A DNA stretch of 64,000 nt, taken from the NCBI GenBank assembly GCA_002319795.1, contig DCFU01000023.1, positions 1 through 64,000 of the forward strand. The letters run 5' to 3'. This stretch comes from Megamonas sp. UBA1796. GTDB lineage: Bacteria > Bacillota > Negativicutes > Selenomonadales > Selenomonadaceae. The translations under genes and the position numbers were made by a program. The notes beneath the pieces were generated by a model, which was not told the origin of the DNA, did not search any database, and worked only from the letters and a program-made list of their open reading frames with translations. How positions within the stretch are numbered: the stretch's first letter is position 1; each line of letters starts with the position of its first letter. Positions 41,681 through 50,495 of this stretch are shown piece after piece.

Positions 41681-41722
41681 AAAATGGTTAGCAGCTTTAG
41701 AAGAGTTGCTGACCATTTTTTA
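41681..41722 (+). terminator. Terminator after yqeY
   Basis: 16-bp stem with two G-U pairs, arms 41681-41696 and 41704-41719, followed by T residues. Confidence 0.92.
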
Positions 41723-41875
41723 TTTAAATCCTTGTATTATAAAATAAGCATCGGACATCGGAAAATGCACGGAAGATTAAAGAGCCCTTGAATAATATTC
41801 CCAGTGGTTTGCAGGGATTTTTCAGCAGGATATGGAATTCTATAAGTGGAGAGTGAATCGGGAAGGAGGGTATTT

Positions 41876-42511
41876 ATGGATTTTGTGGGAGTACCAATTT
41901 TACAGATGCTTTTACTGGTCATCATTTTCCTGTCAATCCTTGTAGAAGTCAAAACAGGCGGTATGGGCGGCGGAGCGCTCTTAGGCCTGGTTGCTGCAGG
42001 TGTTTTTTTTGGCAGTCAGTATGTAAAGGGACTGGTGAGTTTTTATCAGATTGCGATTTTTCTTGCAGGTATACTCTGCGTCGTAATTGAGGTGCTCATG
42101 CCTACAATCGGTTTGTTTGCAGGCATTGGCGTGGCTGCGATGCTATATAGTGTCGTACTGGCGCTCGGTGGCGATATCAACGCGATTTATGCAATGCTGG
42201 CGTCTTTTGTACTGTCTGCCATACTGTTTGCGCTTATGGTGAAGAAACTTCCGTCGAGCCGTTTGTGGAAAAAAATTGTGCTGAGTGATCAGTCTACGAC
42301 AGCGCGCGGCTATGTAAGTGCCGAGGCAAGGAATGAGCTTATCGGCCGTGAAGGGGAAGTCGTTACAGAGCTTCGTCCATCCGGTTCGATTTTGCTGGAT
42401 GGTTCACCCGTAGATGTTGTATCTGAAGGAGCTTTCCTGAAAAAAGGGGAACGTGTACGTGTGGTTTCGGTAAATGGGAGCCGTGTTGTGGTCAGAAAAA
42501 TTGAAGAATAA
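41876..42511 (+). CDS. NfeD-family membrane protein
   Basis: 211 residues: four or so membrane helices in the first 130 residues, with a Gly-rich second helix (GGMGGGALLGLVAAGVFF), then a C-terminal OB-fold domain (about 140-211) with GREGEVVTELRPSGSILLDG and VVSVNGSRVVVRK. It lacks the ClpP-like protease domain of long NfeD proteins. NfeD partners flotillins in membrane microdomains, and floA follows by 17 bases. ATG 41876 follows GGAAGGAGG. Confidence 0.93.
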   Translation: MDFVGVPILQMLLLVIIFLSILVEVKTGGMGGGALLGLVAAGVFFGSQYVKGLVSFYQIAIFLAGILCVVIEVLMPTIGLFAGIGVAAMLYSVVLALGGDINAIYAMLASFVLSAILFALMVKKLPSSRLWKKIVLSDQSTTARGYVSAEARNELIGREGEVVTELRPSGSILLDGSPVDVVSEGAFLKKGERVRVVSVNGSRVVVRKIEE

Positions 42512-42528
42512 TACAGAGGGGTGTTTTT

Positions 42529-43527
42529 ATGGGAACATTGATTGGTTCCGGATTTATTTTGGTACTCGTCATTGCGGGTAGTATGATATTCCTGCATTTT
42601 GTACCGTTGGGACTTTGGATTTCTGCTATGGCAGCGAATGTGTCCGTGGGTATTTTTACTCTTGTGGGTATGCGGATGCGCCGTGTACCGCCAGTAAAGA
42701 TTGTTATGCCGTTGATCAAGGCAAATAAGGCAGGTCTCGATGTGAATGTCAATCAGCTGGAAGCGCATTATCTTGCGGGAGGCAATGTGGATAAGGTAAT
42801 TGATGCGTTGATTGCCGCACATCGTGCAGAGATTCCATTGCCGTTTGAGCGTTCGGCAGCTATTGACCTGGCTGGACGTGATGTGCTTGAGGCTGTGCAG
42901 ATGAGCGTAAATCCAAAGGTCATTGAGACGCCGGTTGTTTCTGCTGTGGCGAAAAATGGCATTGAACTTAAAATCAAAGCCCGTGTGACTGTACGTGCCA
43001 ATATTGATCGTCTGGTAGGCGGTGCCGGGGAACCGACGATTATTGCACGTGTTGGTGAGGGCATTGTTACCACGGTGGGTTCGTCAGAAAAGCATACAGA
43101 TGTGCTTGAGAGCCCGGATGATATTTCAAAGACGGTTCTTGGCAAGGGACTTGATGCGGGAACGGCGTTTGAAATCCTTTCTATTGATATCGCTGATGTC
43201 GATGTGGGACGTAATATCGGGGCGGAGCTTCTTACAGACCAGGCAGAGGCTGATAAACGTATTGCGCAGGCCAGAGCCGAGGAACGCCGGGCTATGGCTG
43301 TGGCGAAGGAGCAGGAGATGAAAGCCTATACGCAGGAAATGGAGGCAAAGGTGGTTGAAGCACAGGCCGAGGTGCCACATGCTTTTGCTGCGGCACTCAG
43401 GGAAGGCAAACTGGGTGTTATGGACTACTATAACCTTAACAATATCAAGGCAGATACCGATATGCGCGATGCTATCAGCCGTTCGGGCAGTGGAGAGTCT
43501 TTAAAGGCTACACCTCCGGTGAAATGA
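42529..43527 (+). CDS. floA: Flotillin-like protein FloA
   Basis: 332-residue scaffold of functional membrane microdomains. It has an N-terminal membrane hairpin (about 3-55), an SPFH/PHB-like domain with VNVNQLEAHYLAGGNVDKVIDALIAA, SVNPKVIETPVVSAVAKNGIELKIKARVTVR-type strand region and GEGIVTTVGSSEKHTDVLESP, and a long C-terminal coiled coil rich in Ala/Glu (TDQAEADKRIAQARAEERRAMA). The coiled coil would drive oligomerisation. It is cotranscribed with nfeD and with the unknown gene that starts 2 bases after its stop. Confidence 0.96.
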   Translation: MGTLIGSGFILVLVIAGSMIFLHFVPLGLWISAMAANVSVGIFTLVGMRMRRVPPVKIVMPLIKANKAGLDVNVNQLEAHYLAGGNVDKVIDALIAAHRAEIPLPFERSAAIDLAGRDVLEAVQMSVNPKVIETPVVSAVAKNGIELKIKARVTVRANIDRLVGGAGEPTIIARVGEGIVTTVGSSEKHTDVLESPDDISKTVLGKGLDAGTAFEILSIDIADVDVGRNIGAELLTDQAEADKRIAQARAEERRAMAVAKEQEMKAYTQEMEAKVVEAQAEVPHAFAAALREGKLGVMDYYNLNNIKADTDMRDAISRSGSGESLKATPPVK

Positions 43528-43528
43528 T

Positions 43529-44092
43529 ATGGAAACGTTATTGACGGTTTTACTGATTATACTGTTCATTTTTGTTACGAATGTGCTGGATAACAAAAAA
43601 CAAAAGGTTAAGCGGCCACCGCAGCGTACGGAGTTTCCAGGGGTACCGCCGATACCGCCTAAAATGCCGGCGCCTATGCCTAAGCCGTGGTCACGTGTGC
43701 CGGATAAGCAGGAAACATCGAAGCCGGTGGGGTTTGAGATACCAGAGCTTAAGACGCAAACACGGGCAGAGGATGAGGAAGCTCGCCGCGCAACCGGAAC
43801 ACTTTTCAATGATCAGACGGAGAAGTATGCGCGGGAACAGGTAGCAAAAAATAAATATCAGGCGTATCTGGAGGAAAGAAAGCATATAAGGCATATCAAG
43901 CAGCAGGAGCAGGAAGATGAACAGGTTGCCTATGAGCGCGAGGTCAGGCTTTCGGGCTGGAAGACAGTCGAAGGCATACATGTAGATGTGCGCCCCAGGG
44001 CGATGATGGATGCAGTTGCTTATGCTATGCTGCTGGGCAAGCCCAAGGCTTATGAAAACATTATGAGATATGGAGGCTTTCGAAAAACATGA
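43529..44092 (+). CDS. Unknown membrane-anchored protein of the flotillin operon
   Basis: I do not recognise a family. 187 residues: one N-terminal membrane helix (LLTVLLIILFIFVTNVL), a basic edge, a Pro-rich stretch (FPGVPPIPPKMPAPMPKPW, about 36-54), a charged, probably coiled region full of Glu/Lys/Arg/Gln (about 75-140), and a small C-terminal segment (DAVAYAMLLGKPKAYENIMR). The layout is that of an anchored adaptor with a flexible spacer. Tight packing with floA suggests a flotillin partner. The stop overlaps the next gene's ATG by 4 bp. Confidence 0.85.
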   Translation: METLLTVLLIILFIFVTNVLDNKKQKVKRPPQRTEFPGVPPIPPKMPAPMPKPWSRVPDKQETSKPVGFEIPELKTQTRAEDEEARRATGTLFNDQTEKYAREQVAKNKYQAYLEERKHIRHIKQQEQEDEQVAYEREVRLSGWKTVEGIHVDVRPRAMMDAVAYAMLLGKPKAYENIMRYGGFRKT

Positions 44093-44952
44093 TGGAAAAA
44101 ATCGGCTTCATTGGCACGGGAGTCATGGGAAACAGCATGGCGGAACATCTGTTGGCTGCGGGGTATGAACTTACAGTATACACGCGTACGAAGGAAAAGG
44201 CCGCAGCGCTTATTCAAAAAGGTGCTTTGTGGGCGGCATCGCCGGCGGAGCTTGCTACAGACGTCGATGTGGTGATTTCTATGGTGGGATATCCCAAAGA
44301 TGTCGAGGAAATTTATCTCGGTGAAAGAGGCGTGCTGAAGACCAAGAAGGGCGGATATATCGTTGATATGACGACCTCAAGCCCCGCACTGGCTAAAAAG
44401 ATTTTTGCAGCAGCGGAAAAGATAGGGGTTTGTTCACTTGATGCACCGGTATCGGGCGGCGATGTAGGGGCTAAAAATGCTACACTGGCTATTATGGTGG
44501 GCGGTGAACGCGAAGCTTTTACTGCACTTTTGCCGATGTTTGAAAAAATGGGCAAGGTCATCCGGCATTTCGGAACCGCAGGTTCCGGACAATATACGAA
44601 AATGAGCAATCAGATTGCGATTGCCTCCAATATGATGGGGGTATGCGAGGCAATCGCTTATGCGAAGAAATGCGGCCTTGATGCGCAGGCCGTGCTGGAG
44701 ACTATTTCGACCGGTGCTGCGGCTTCCTTTTCACTTTCGAATCTTGCGCCGCGGATGCTGCGAGGGGATGATGCACCGGGCTTTTATATCAAGCATTTTA
44801 TCAAAGACATGCGCATAGCTCTTGAATCAGCCGATGAAATGCATCTTGAACTGCCAGGACTCAGACTCGCGAAAAGACTCTATGATGAGCTTGCAAAGCA
44901 TGGTATGGAAAACTGTGGGACACAGGCGCTTATCCGCTGGTATATGAAATGA
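44089..44952 (+). CDS. Beta-hydroxyacid dehydrogenase (3-hydroxyisobutyrate dehydrogenase family)
   Basis: NAD(P)-dependent reductase of 287 residues. It has IGFIGTGVMGNSMAEHLLAAG (cofactor motif), VDMTTSSPALAKKI, LDAPVSGGDVGAKNATLAIMVGG (substrate motif), and the catalytic lysine in GQYTKMSNQIAIASNMMGVCEA. Members act on tartronate semialdehyde, 3-hydroxyisobutyrate, 6-phosphogluconate-like or succinic semialdehyde substrates; the substrate here cannot be chosen. It overlaps the preceding gene and is the last gene of the flotillin operon. Confidence 0.92.
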   Translation: MMEKIGFIGTGVMGNSMAEHLLAAGYELTVYTRTKEKAAALIQKGALWAASPAELATDVDVVISMVGYPKDVEEIYLGERGVLKTKKGGYIVDMTTSSPALAKKIFAAAEKIGVCSLDAPVSGGDVGAKNATLAIMVGGEREAFTALLPMFEKMGKVIRHFGTAGSGQYTKMSNQIAIASNMMGVCEAIAYAKKCGLDAQAVLETISTGAAASFSLSNLAPRMLRGDDAPGFYIKHFIKDMRIALESADEMHLELPGLRLAKRLYDELAKHGMENCGTQALIRWYMK

Positions 44953-44969
44953 ATTTACTATAAATACAT

Positions 44970-45014
44970 AAACAGCCGGTTTCTTTGTCATGAAGACAAG
45001 GAAGCCGGCTGTTT
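44970..45014. terminator. Bidirectional terminator
   Basis: 20-bp stem with wobble pairs, arms 44970-44989 and 44995-45014, A- and T-rich edges. It ends the plus-strand operon and the GtrA gene that converges on it. Confidence 0.9.
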
Positions 45015-45416
45015 TCAGGTCTGTTTGAAGGCGAAGAGCTTTACAGCGAGGAAGGTTACTGGAATTCCCAGGATGGCAGCGATAATATAGCTTAGGATAG
45101 CGGGAAATCCCAGAAAATTGTAAAATATGAGGACAATCATGTTTTGAATGAGGTAGTTGGGAATATAAGAAATCGCAAATTTGATATAACGCTGCCAAAG
45201 CAGTGGTTTATGAAAAATGAAATGGCTGTTCATCCAGTACGCCAGAAAATTGCTGGTAATATAGCCGAGGTTAAAGGCAATATTACTGTCTGTTATAAGA
45301 AAGGAACAGAGCCAGGCCAGAAAGGTTCCGTTGAAGGTATTAATACAGCCGATTATGAGGAACAGAACGAATTCGCGGGTAAAGAAGTGGTATCTTATCT
45401 TTTCAAATATTTGCAA
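45015..45416 (-). CDS. GtrA-family membrane protein
   Basis: 133-residue protein with four membrane helices, typical of GtrA: EFVLFLIIGCINTFNGTFLAWL, NLGYITSNFLAYWMNSHFIF, YIPNYLIQNMIVLIFY, and ending LGIPVTFLAVKLFAF. GtrA proteins are thought to flip undecaprenyl-phosphate-linked sugars. The TTG at 45416 is 8 bases after AAAGGAG; the frame is open far upstream to 45884, but that part runs through the promoter and antisense to the divergent gene and is not credible. Divergent to a family-2 glycosyltransferase, its likely partner. Confidence 0.85.
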   Translation of the reverse strand: MQIFEKIRYHFFTREFVLFLIIGCINTFNGTFLAWLCSFLITDSNIAFNLGYITSNFLAYWMNSHFIFHKPLLWQRYIKFAISYIPNYLIQNMIVLIFYNFLGFPAILSYIIAAILGIPVTFLAVKLFAFKQT

Positions 45417-45449
45417 ATGAAGTGCTCCTTTCAGACAAGTACTGTTAGT

Positions 45450-45478
45450 ATTATGGCTGGGATTTTTTTCTTTGTCAA
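45450..45478 (-). promoter_or_regulatory. Promoter of the GtrA gene
   Basis: Minus strand: TTGACA (45478-45473), 17 bases, CATAAT (45455-45450), starting near 45443. Confidence 0.8.
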
Positions 45479-45590
45479 CTTTTGCGATATATATTTTCGA
45501 GGAATAGAAGCATTGTGCATTTTCCGGGGAGAGATTATAATAATATAAGTGTTTGTATATATAATTGAGAAATGAAGTGGATAGAAAAAG

Positions 45591-46541
45591 ATGAGACTTA
45601 TATCTATAGTTGTTCCAGTGTTCAATGAAGAAGACAATATCCGTCATTTTTACGCTGCCATCTGTGAAACAATGGCGCCGCTCGCATATGATTTTGAGCT
45701 TATATTTGTAGATGATGGCTCCCGGGATAAAAGCCGTGCTATTTTGCGTGAGTTGGAAGACATGGACAGCCGTGTGCAGCCTATTTTTCTTGCACGGAAT
45801 TTTGGGCATCAGCTGGCACTTACCTGTGGCCTGGACCATGCAGACGGAGATGCTGTAGTCACAATGGATGGAGATATGCAGCATCCGCCGGAGCTTATTC
45901 CGGTGCTCATCAGGAATTGGGAGCAGGGATTTGAGGTCGTGCAGACCATCCGTAAGACAACCGAGGGAGTATCGGTTGTGAAAAAGCTCACGTCCTATTA
46001 TTATTATAAAGTGCTAAATCTTATTTCCAGTGTATATATTCAGGAAGGTGGCTCGGATTTTCGTCTTATGGACCATATTGTGGTGAAGGCATTCCGGCGG
46101 TACCGCGAGCATGCGCGTTTTATTCGTGGCATGGTCGGGGCGATGGGCTATCGGCAGACACAGATTGAGTTTGTAGCACCGCCGCGTTTTGCCGGTGTGT
46201 CAAAGTTCTCACCGCGCAAGATGGTGAATTTTGCGTTGGATGGCATTCTGGCATATTCGACGCTGCCGTTGCGGTTTGGGCTTTATGGCGGTATGTTTTG
46301 CGGCCTTTTGAGCTTTATACTGTTGCTGCATGTGCTTTTCACCAAATATATTGCCAATGACGCGGTACCAGGCTGGGCTACGATTACAGGCTGCATATTG
46401 TTTTTTGGTGGGATTCAGCTCATTATTCTGGGGATTATCGGAGAGTATATTGGTCGTATATTTGAGGAAGTCAAGAATCGTCCGCTCTATCTTATCGCGC
46501 GTGGCAAACCTAAGGACGAAACCAGGGAACGGCACGGTTGA
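45591..46541 (+). CDS. Family-2 glycosyltransferase, GtrB/polyprenyl-phosphate type
   Basis: 316 residues. GT-A catalytic domain: ISIVVPVFNEEDNI, LIFVDDGSRDKSRAIL, the metal-binding DGDMQHPPELIP (DxD), and SDFRLMD. The last third holds two membrane helices (about 232-255 and 268-290) and ends EYIGRIFEEVKNRPLYLI, as in bactoprenol glucosyltransferases. It would move a sugar from a nucleotide donor onto a lipid phosphate for GtrA to flip. It could also be a dolichyl-phosphate-mannose-synthase-like enzyme. No serotype-type third gene is adjacent. Confidence 0.93.
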   Translation: MRLISIVVPVFNEEDNIRHFYAAICETMAPLAYDFELIFVDDGSRDKSRAILRELEDMDSRVQPIFLARNFGHQLALTCGLDHADGDAVVTMDGDMQHPPELIPVLIRNWEQGFEVVQTIRKTTEGVSVVKKLTSYYYYKVLNLISSVYIQEGGSDFRLMDHIVVKAFRRYREHARFIRGMVGAMGYRQTQIEFVAPPRFAGVSKFSPRKMVNFALDGILAYSTLPLRFGLYGGMFCGLLSFILLLHVLFTKYIANDAVPGWATITGCILFFGGIQLIILGIIGEYIGRIFEEVKNRPLYLIARGKPKDETRERHG

Positions 46542-46557
46542 AACCTATCTCGACAAA

Positions 46558-46605
46558 TAAACAGCACCCCTGCATACCGGAATGGATGTGCAGGGGTGCT
46601 GTTTA
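46558..46605. terminator. Bidirectional terminator
   Basis: Perfect 17-bp stem, arms 46558-46574 and 46589-46605. It serves the glycosyltransferase gene and the converging putP. Confidence 0.95.
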
Positions 46606-46606
46606 T

Positions 46607-48085
46607 TCATATATCGCTGTGTTCCACGGAGTCGAAGGTATCCGTGATGGCTTTATCGGGTTCCTGCCCAAGTTTGCTCACCACGTAGATGGCAAGGAGT
46701 GAAAAGGCGAATCCAGGGATAATTTCATAGAGACCGAAAAAGGCAAATTGTTTCCAGACCAGCACGGTTACGCCCCCAACAATGATGCCGGCAAGGATGC
46801 CGTTACGTGTCGCGCGCCGCCAGAAAAGCGAGGCTAACAGGGCAGGCCCAAAGGCCGCGCCGAAGCCGGCCCAGGCGTAGGCAACCATGTCGAGAATGAG
46901 ATTGTCAGGGTTGAGTCCCAGACAGACAGCGATGATCGCTATTGTGAGTACGGAAAGACGGCTGACCCAGACGAGCTCATGCTGCCCGGCATCTCTGCGA
47001 ATGAGGATGCGATAGAAATCCTGGGCGAAGGCCGAGGCGGCTACCAGAAGTTGTGAAGAGGCAGTGCTCATGATGGCTGCAAGCACTGCAGAGAGCACGA
47101 GGCCGGCACAAAATGGCGTGAAGAGCTTATCTGTCATGACGAGGAATACGGTTTCGGTAGCGGTGCCTGTGAGTGCTGTTGTAAGATAAACCTTGCCGAC
47201 CATACCGACAACGACTGCGGCAGCGAGACTCAGGACTACCCAGGTCATGGCGATGTGCGTGGCCTGCCGGAGTTCTGATGAGGAACGGATGGCCATGAAG
47301 CGTACGAGAATGTGCGGCTGCCCGAAGTAACCGAGTCCCCAGCCCATGAGTGAGATGAATTCAATAAAAGAAATCATTGAACCGTCAGGCTTCGTGAATG
47401 GATGGAAAAAGGAAGGGTTAACGGCGTAGATGGCGGAGGCCGTGGTTGAAAAACCACCGAGTGCCCAGGCACCTATGACTGGAACGATGATGATGGCAAA
47501 GAACATCATGACGCCCTGAATGAAGTCTGTCCAGCAGACGGCGAGAAAGCCGCCTACGAGAGTATAGAATACAACAACAAAAGCACCAAGCAGCAGGGCG
47601 TAGATATAAGGCAGCCCGAAGACGGTCTCAAAAAGCTTTCCGCCAGCTACAAAGCCGGATGAGGTATAGATGATAAAGAAGATAAGAATAAAGACTGCGG
47701 GGATGATACGCAACAGGTTTGTTTTATCATGGAAACGGTTTTGTAGAAAATTCGGCAGCGTGAGAGCGTTGTCGGCAAGCTCTGTATATTTGCGGAGTCG
47801 AATTGCCACGAACTTCCAGTTGGCATAGGTGCCAAGTGCAAGCCCGAGTGCAATCCAGCTGGCGTTGAGCCCGGCCACATAGGCATAACCGGGAAGCCCC
47901 ATGAGCATCCAGCCGCTCATATCCGAGGCTTCTGCGCTCATCGAAGTGACCCAGGCACCAAGCTTGCGGCTGCCGAGGATATAGTCTGCCATATTTCGTG
48001 TGCGACGGTAATAGAAGACACCTATAAGCATCATAAGTGCAAGATATAAAATAAATGCTGTGATAATGTAAAGATTATTAGCCAA
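46607..48085 (-). CDS. putP: Sodium/proline symporter PutP
   Basis: Solute:sodium symporter family permease of 492 residues with about 13 helices. Diagnostic stretches: YILGSRKLGAWVTSMSAEASDMSGWMLMGLPGYAY (PutP start of helix 2), GYFGQPHILVRFMAI, and ILSAVLAAIMSTASSQLLVAASAF-type (LSAVLAAIMSTASSQLL) helix with sodium-site serines and threonines. The TTG at 48085 lies after GGGAGGAAT; the open frame upstream to 48145 overlaps the promoter. No proline catabolic genes are nearby, so proline may serve as nutrient or osmolyte. Confidence 0.95.
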   Translation of the reverse strand: MANNLYIITAFILYLALMMLIGVFYYRRTRNMADYILGSRKLGAWVTSMSAEASDMSGWMLMGLPGYAYVAGLNASWIALGLALGTYANWKFVAIRLRKYTELADNALTLPNFLQNRFHDKTNLLRIIPAVFILIFFIIYTSSGFVAGGKLFETVFGLPYIYALLLGAFVVVFYTLVGGFLAVCWTDFIQGVMMFFAIIIVPVIGAWALGGFSTTASAIYAVNPSFFHPFTKPDGSMISFIEFISLMGWGLGYFGQPHILVRFMAIRSSSELRQATHIAMTWVVLSLAAAVVVGMVGKVYLTTALTGTATETVFLVMTDKLFTPFCAGLVLSAVLAAIMSTASSQLLVAASAFAQDFYRILIRRDAGQHELVWVSRLSVLTIAIIAVCLGLNPDNLILDMVAYAWAGFGAAFGPALLASLFWRRATRNGILAGIIVGGVTVLVWKQFAFFGLYEIIPGFAFSLLAIYVVSKLGQEPDKAITDTFDSVEHSDI

Positions 48086-48115
48086 AACAATTCCTCCCAA
48101 AAACAGTATGATACA

Positions 48116-48145
48116 ATTATAATTGCAAAAGAGGGTAAAATGCAA
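48116..48145 (-). promoter_or_regulatory. Promoter of putP
   Basis: Minus strand: TTGCAT (48145-48140), 18 bases, TATAAT (48121-48116). Confidence 0.75.
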
Positions 48146-48184
48146 TGTGTTTTCAAGGTTAACAGAATCAGGAATAAAAAATGT

Positions 48185-48214
48185 TTTACAGCAGAGGGGA
48201 TATTCCTATATAAT
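48185..48214 (+). promoter_or_regulatory. Candidate promoter of the FAD oxidoreductase gene
   Basis: TTTACA (48185-48190), 18 bases, TATAAT (48209-48214). It is divergent from putP. Confidence 0.55.
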
Positions 48215-48318
48215 AGAGAGGCAATATGAATTGTCACTATTGATCTGGCAGGCGTGCTCTGCTGGCTGAATGGCGGCAATATTTTTCTGATGAGGCAAAA
48301 TAAGGAGAGTGTATATAT

Positions 48319-49701
48319 ATGAAAAAATATGATGTGGCTATTGTTGGTGCCGGACCTGCAGGTGCTATGGCCGCTTATGAGCTTATTGAAAAGAAGCCGG
48401 GGCTGCGGGTTGTCATAATTGAAAGCGGCAAGGACATCTATCATCGGGTATGTCCTATTTCGGCAGGGAAGGTTGAAAGCTGCATCAATTGCAAGCCTTG
48501 CAGTATCATGCGCGGATTCGGCGGTGCGGGGGCGTTTTCCGACGGCAAATATAATTTCACCACAAAATTTGGCGGCTGGCTCAATGAATTTTTGCCGGAT
48601 AAGAAGGTTATGGAGCTCATTCGCTATGTCGATGATATCAATATGAAGCATGGTGCGCCAGTCAAGGTGTTCAGCACGGAAAACAGTACGCTGGGAAAAC
48701 AGGCGCTGGAGCATGATTTGCATCTGCTGGATGCGAGCGTACGTCACCTGGGTACAGAAAATAATCTGCGTATGCTGGAAAAAACTTATGAATATTTACG
48801 CGATAAGGTTATCTTTCATTTTGAATGTTTTGTGAAGCATATTGAAACGGATGGTAAGGGAACGAATGCCCTGCTGCTTGATAACGGTGAGCGTATCGAG
48901 GCAGAGTATCTGGTAATTGCTCCGGGGCGTGCTGGTGCGGAATGGTTCACGACAGAATGCCGTAACCTGGGGCTGGAACTTTTGAATAACCAGGTGGATG
49001 TGGGCGTTCGCATAGAGGTTCCGGATGAGGTATTCAATCATATTACCGATGATGTGTATGAGGCCAAGCTCGTTTATCGTACGAAGCGCTATGGGGATCT
49101 TGTGCGTACTTTCTGCATGAATCCGCATGGACATGTCGTCATGGAGAATACAGATGGGATTGTGACCGTAAATGGACATTCCTACAGCGATCCGAAGCTG
49201 CAGAGCCACAATACGAATTTTGCGCTTTTGGTAAGCAACCGTTTTACAGAGCCTTTCAATGAACCACACCAGTACGGCAAGCGTATTGCGTCGTTTTCCA
49301 ATATGCTGGGGGGGGGAATCATCTTGCAGCGTTTCGGGGATCTCCTTAAAGGACGGCGTACGAATGCACATCGTCTGGGCAAGAGCTTCACGAAGCCGAC
49401 ACTCGCGGCGACTCCGGGCGATCTGAGTCTTGTGCTGCCAAAGCGGCATCTGGATAATATTATCGAAATGATTCAGGCGCTTAATACGATTGCACCAGGT
49501 ATGACCAATGATGATACGCTGCTCTATGGCGTTGAGGTGAAATTCTACAGCTCACGTCTGGTACTTTCCAAGCAGCTTGAGACGAAGCTGCAGAATATCT
49601 TTGCCGTGGGAGATGGTGCCGGTGTTACACGGGGACTCTCACAGGCGGGAGCAAGCGGCGTGTATGTAGCACGCACAATCCTGTCCCGCCTGCAGGCTTG
49701 A
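48319..49701 (+). CDS. FAD-dependent dehydrogenase (COG2509-like)
   Basis: 460 residues. N-terminal FAD-binding fold YDVAIVGAGPAGAMAAYEL, a cysteine group CPISAGKVESCINCKPCSI (about 51-69) followed by GFGGAGAFSDGKYNF, and a C-terminal FAD motif NIFAVGDGAGVTRGLSQAGASG. It matches the uncharacterised FAD-dependent dehydrogenases of anaerobes. The CxxCxxC set could hold an Fe-S centre or act in redox chemistry. The substrate is unknown. SD AAGGAGAG. A TRIC-type gene follows by 19 bases. Confidence 0.9.
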   Translation: MKKYDVAIVGAGPAGAMAAYELIEKKPGLRVVIIESGKDIYHRVCPISAGKVESCINCKPCSIMRGFGGAGAFSDGKYNFTTKFGGWLNEFLPDKKVMELIRYVDDINMKHGAPVKVFSTENSTLGKQALEHDLHLLDASVRHLGTENNLRMLEKTYEYLRDKVIFHFECFVKHIETDGKGTNALLLDNGERIEAEYLVIAPGRAGAEWFTTECRNLGLELLNNQVDVGVRIEVPDEVFNHITDDVYEAKLVYRTKRYGDLVRTFCMNPHGHVVMENTDGIVTVNGHSYSDPKLQSHNTNFALLVSNRFTEPFNEPHQYGKRIASFSNMLGGGIILQRFGDLLKGRRTNAHRLGKSFTKPTLAATPGDLSLVLPKRHLDNIIEMIQALNTIAPGMTNDDTLLYGVEVKFYSSRLVLSKQLETKLQNIFAVGDGAGVTRGLSQAGASGVYVARTILSRLQA

Positions 49702-49720
49702 GGAAGCGGGAGGTCCGGTC

Positions 49721-50323
49721 ATGAACCTGATGGCGGTTTTCGATATCATTGGTACGATGGCATTTGCTATTTTGGGTGCTTTGGCTGGTGTGGAGAAAAA
49801 ACTCGACATTTTTGGCATCCTGATTTTGGCACTGGCAACGGCTGTAGGTGGTGGCATCATTCGCGATGTGGTGATTGCCAATACGCCGCCCACGGCTTTT
49901 CGTGACCCGTTGTATGTCGAAGTAAGTATTATAGGTGCGGTGCTGGCAATGCTTTTGAATGGTTTTTGCAGGCGGTTCAGCATGCCTATACAGGTCTGCG
50001 ATGCCATAGGCCTTGGGTCTTTTGCTGCGGCTGGAGCCAATATGGCTATGAATTGTGGTTACTATAATGTGATTACGGTTTCGTTTCTGGCGGTGGTAAC
50101 CGCTGTGGGCGGCGGGGTGATACGGGATGTTTTCATCCAGCAGCTGCCGGGAGTATTTTATAAAGAGATTTATGCCACGGCTGCTTTGGCGGGCGCACTG
50201 GCATTTTATTTCGTTTACCCTTATGTTACAAAGGATATAGCCATGTATCTTTGCTTTACAGTCACCACAGGTCTCCGCCTGTTGGCACTGCGGTATCACT
50301 GGGATCTGCCTGTCATACGCTGA
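49721..50323 (+). CDS. TRIC-type cation channel / YicG family membrane protein
   Basis: 200-residue protein with seven membrane helices made of two similar halves, each with a glycine hinge: TAVGGGIIRDVVIANTPPTAF (about 46-66) and TAVGGGVIRDVFIQQLPGVF (about 126-145). This is the hallmark of the UPF0126/TRIC family; bacterial TRIC proteins form K+-permeable channels. It starts 19 bases after the oxidoreductase with an SD (GGGAGG). Physiological cargo in this organism is unknown. Confidence 0.93.
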   Translation: MNLMAVFDIIGTMAFAILGALAGVEKKLDIFGILILALATAVGGGIIRDVVIANTPPTAFRDPLYVEVSIIGAVLAMLLNGFCRRFSMPIQVCDAIGLGSFAAAGANMAMNCGYYNVITVSFLAVVTAVGGGVIRDVFIQQLPGVFYKEIYATAALAGALAFYFVYPYVTKDIAMYLCFTVTTGLRLLALRYHWDLPVIR

Positions 50324-50392
50324 ACTCAGTTTATACAATATGAACGGATTTTTATTGCATAAACAGTATACCTGAATACATAGGTGGATTTG

Positions 50393-50421
50393 TTGACAAT
50401 CCTGGATGCACCCGCTATAAT
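50393..50421 (+). promoter_or_regulatory. Consensus promoter upstream of amtB-glnB
   Basis: TTGACA (50393-50398), exactly 17 bases, TATAAT (50416-50421): both boxes and spacing at full consensus. The start is near 50428, about 190 bases ahead of amtB. Confidence 0.9.
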
Positions 50422-50447
50422 AAAAGCATCAATAAGGCGAGGCAATG

Positions 50448-50495
50448 AAGCCCCTGCGAATCCGGTACCGGATTCGCAGGGGCTTTTCTGTTTTT
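50448..50495 (+). terminator. 38-bp perfect palindrome with T-rich tail in the amtB leader
   Basis: Positions 50448-50485 are a perfect palindrome (19-bp arms meeting at GGTACC), followed by TTCTGTTTTT. It begins 20 bases after the predicted start of the 50393 promoter. It may end the TRIC gene's transcript, and it would also stop most transcription towards amtB unless relieved. The segment 50496-50619 shows only the amtB SD. Confidence 0.85.

Noticed and set aside
45417..45884. N-terminal extension of the GtrA gene by about 156 codons
   Set aside because: It runs through the minus-strand promoter and antisense to the glycosyltransferase; GtrA proteins are about 130 residues and an SD precedes TTG 45416.
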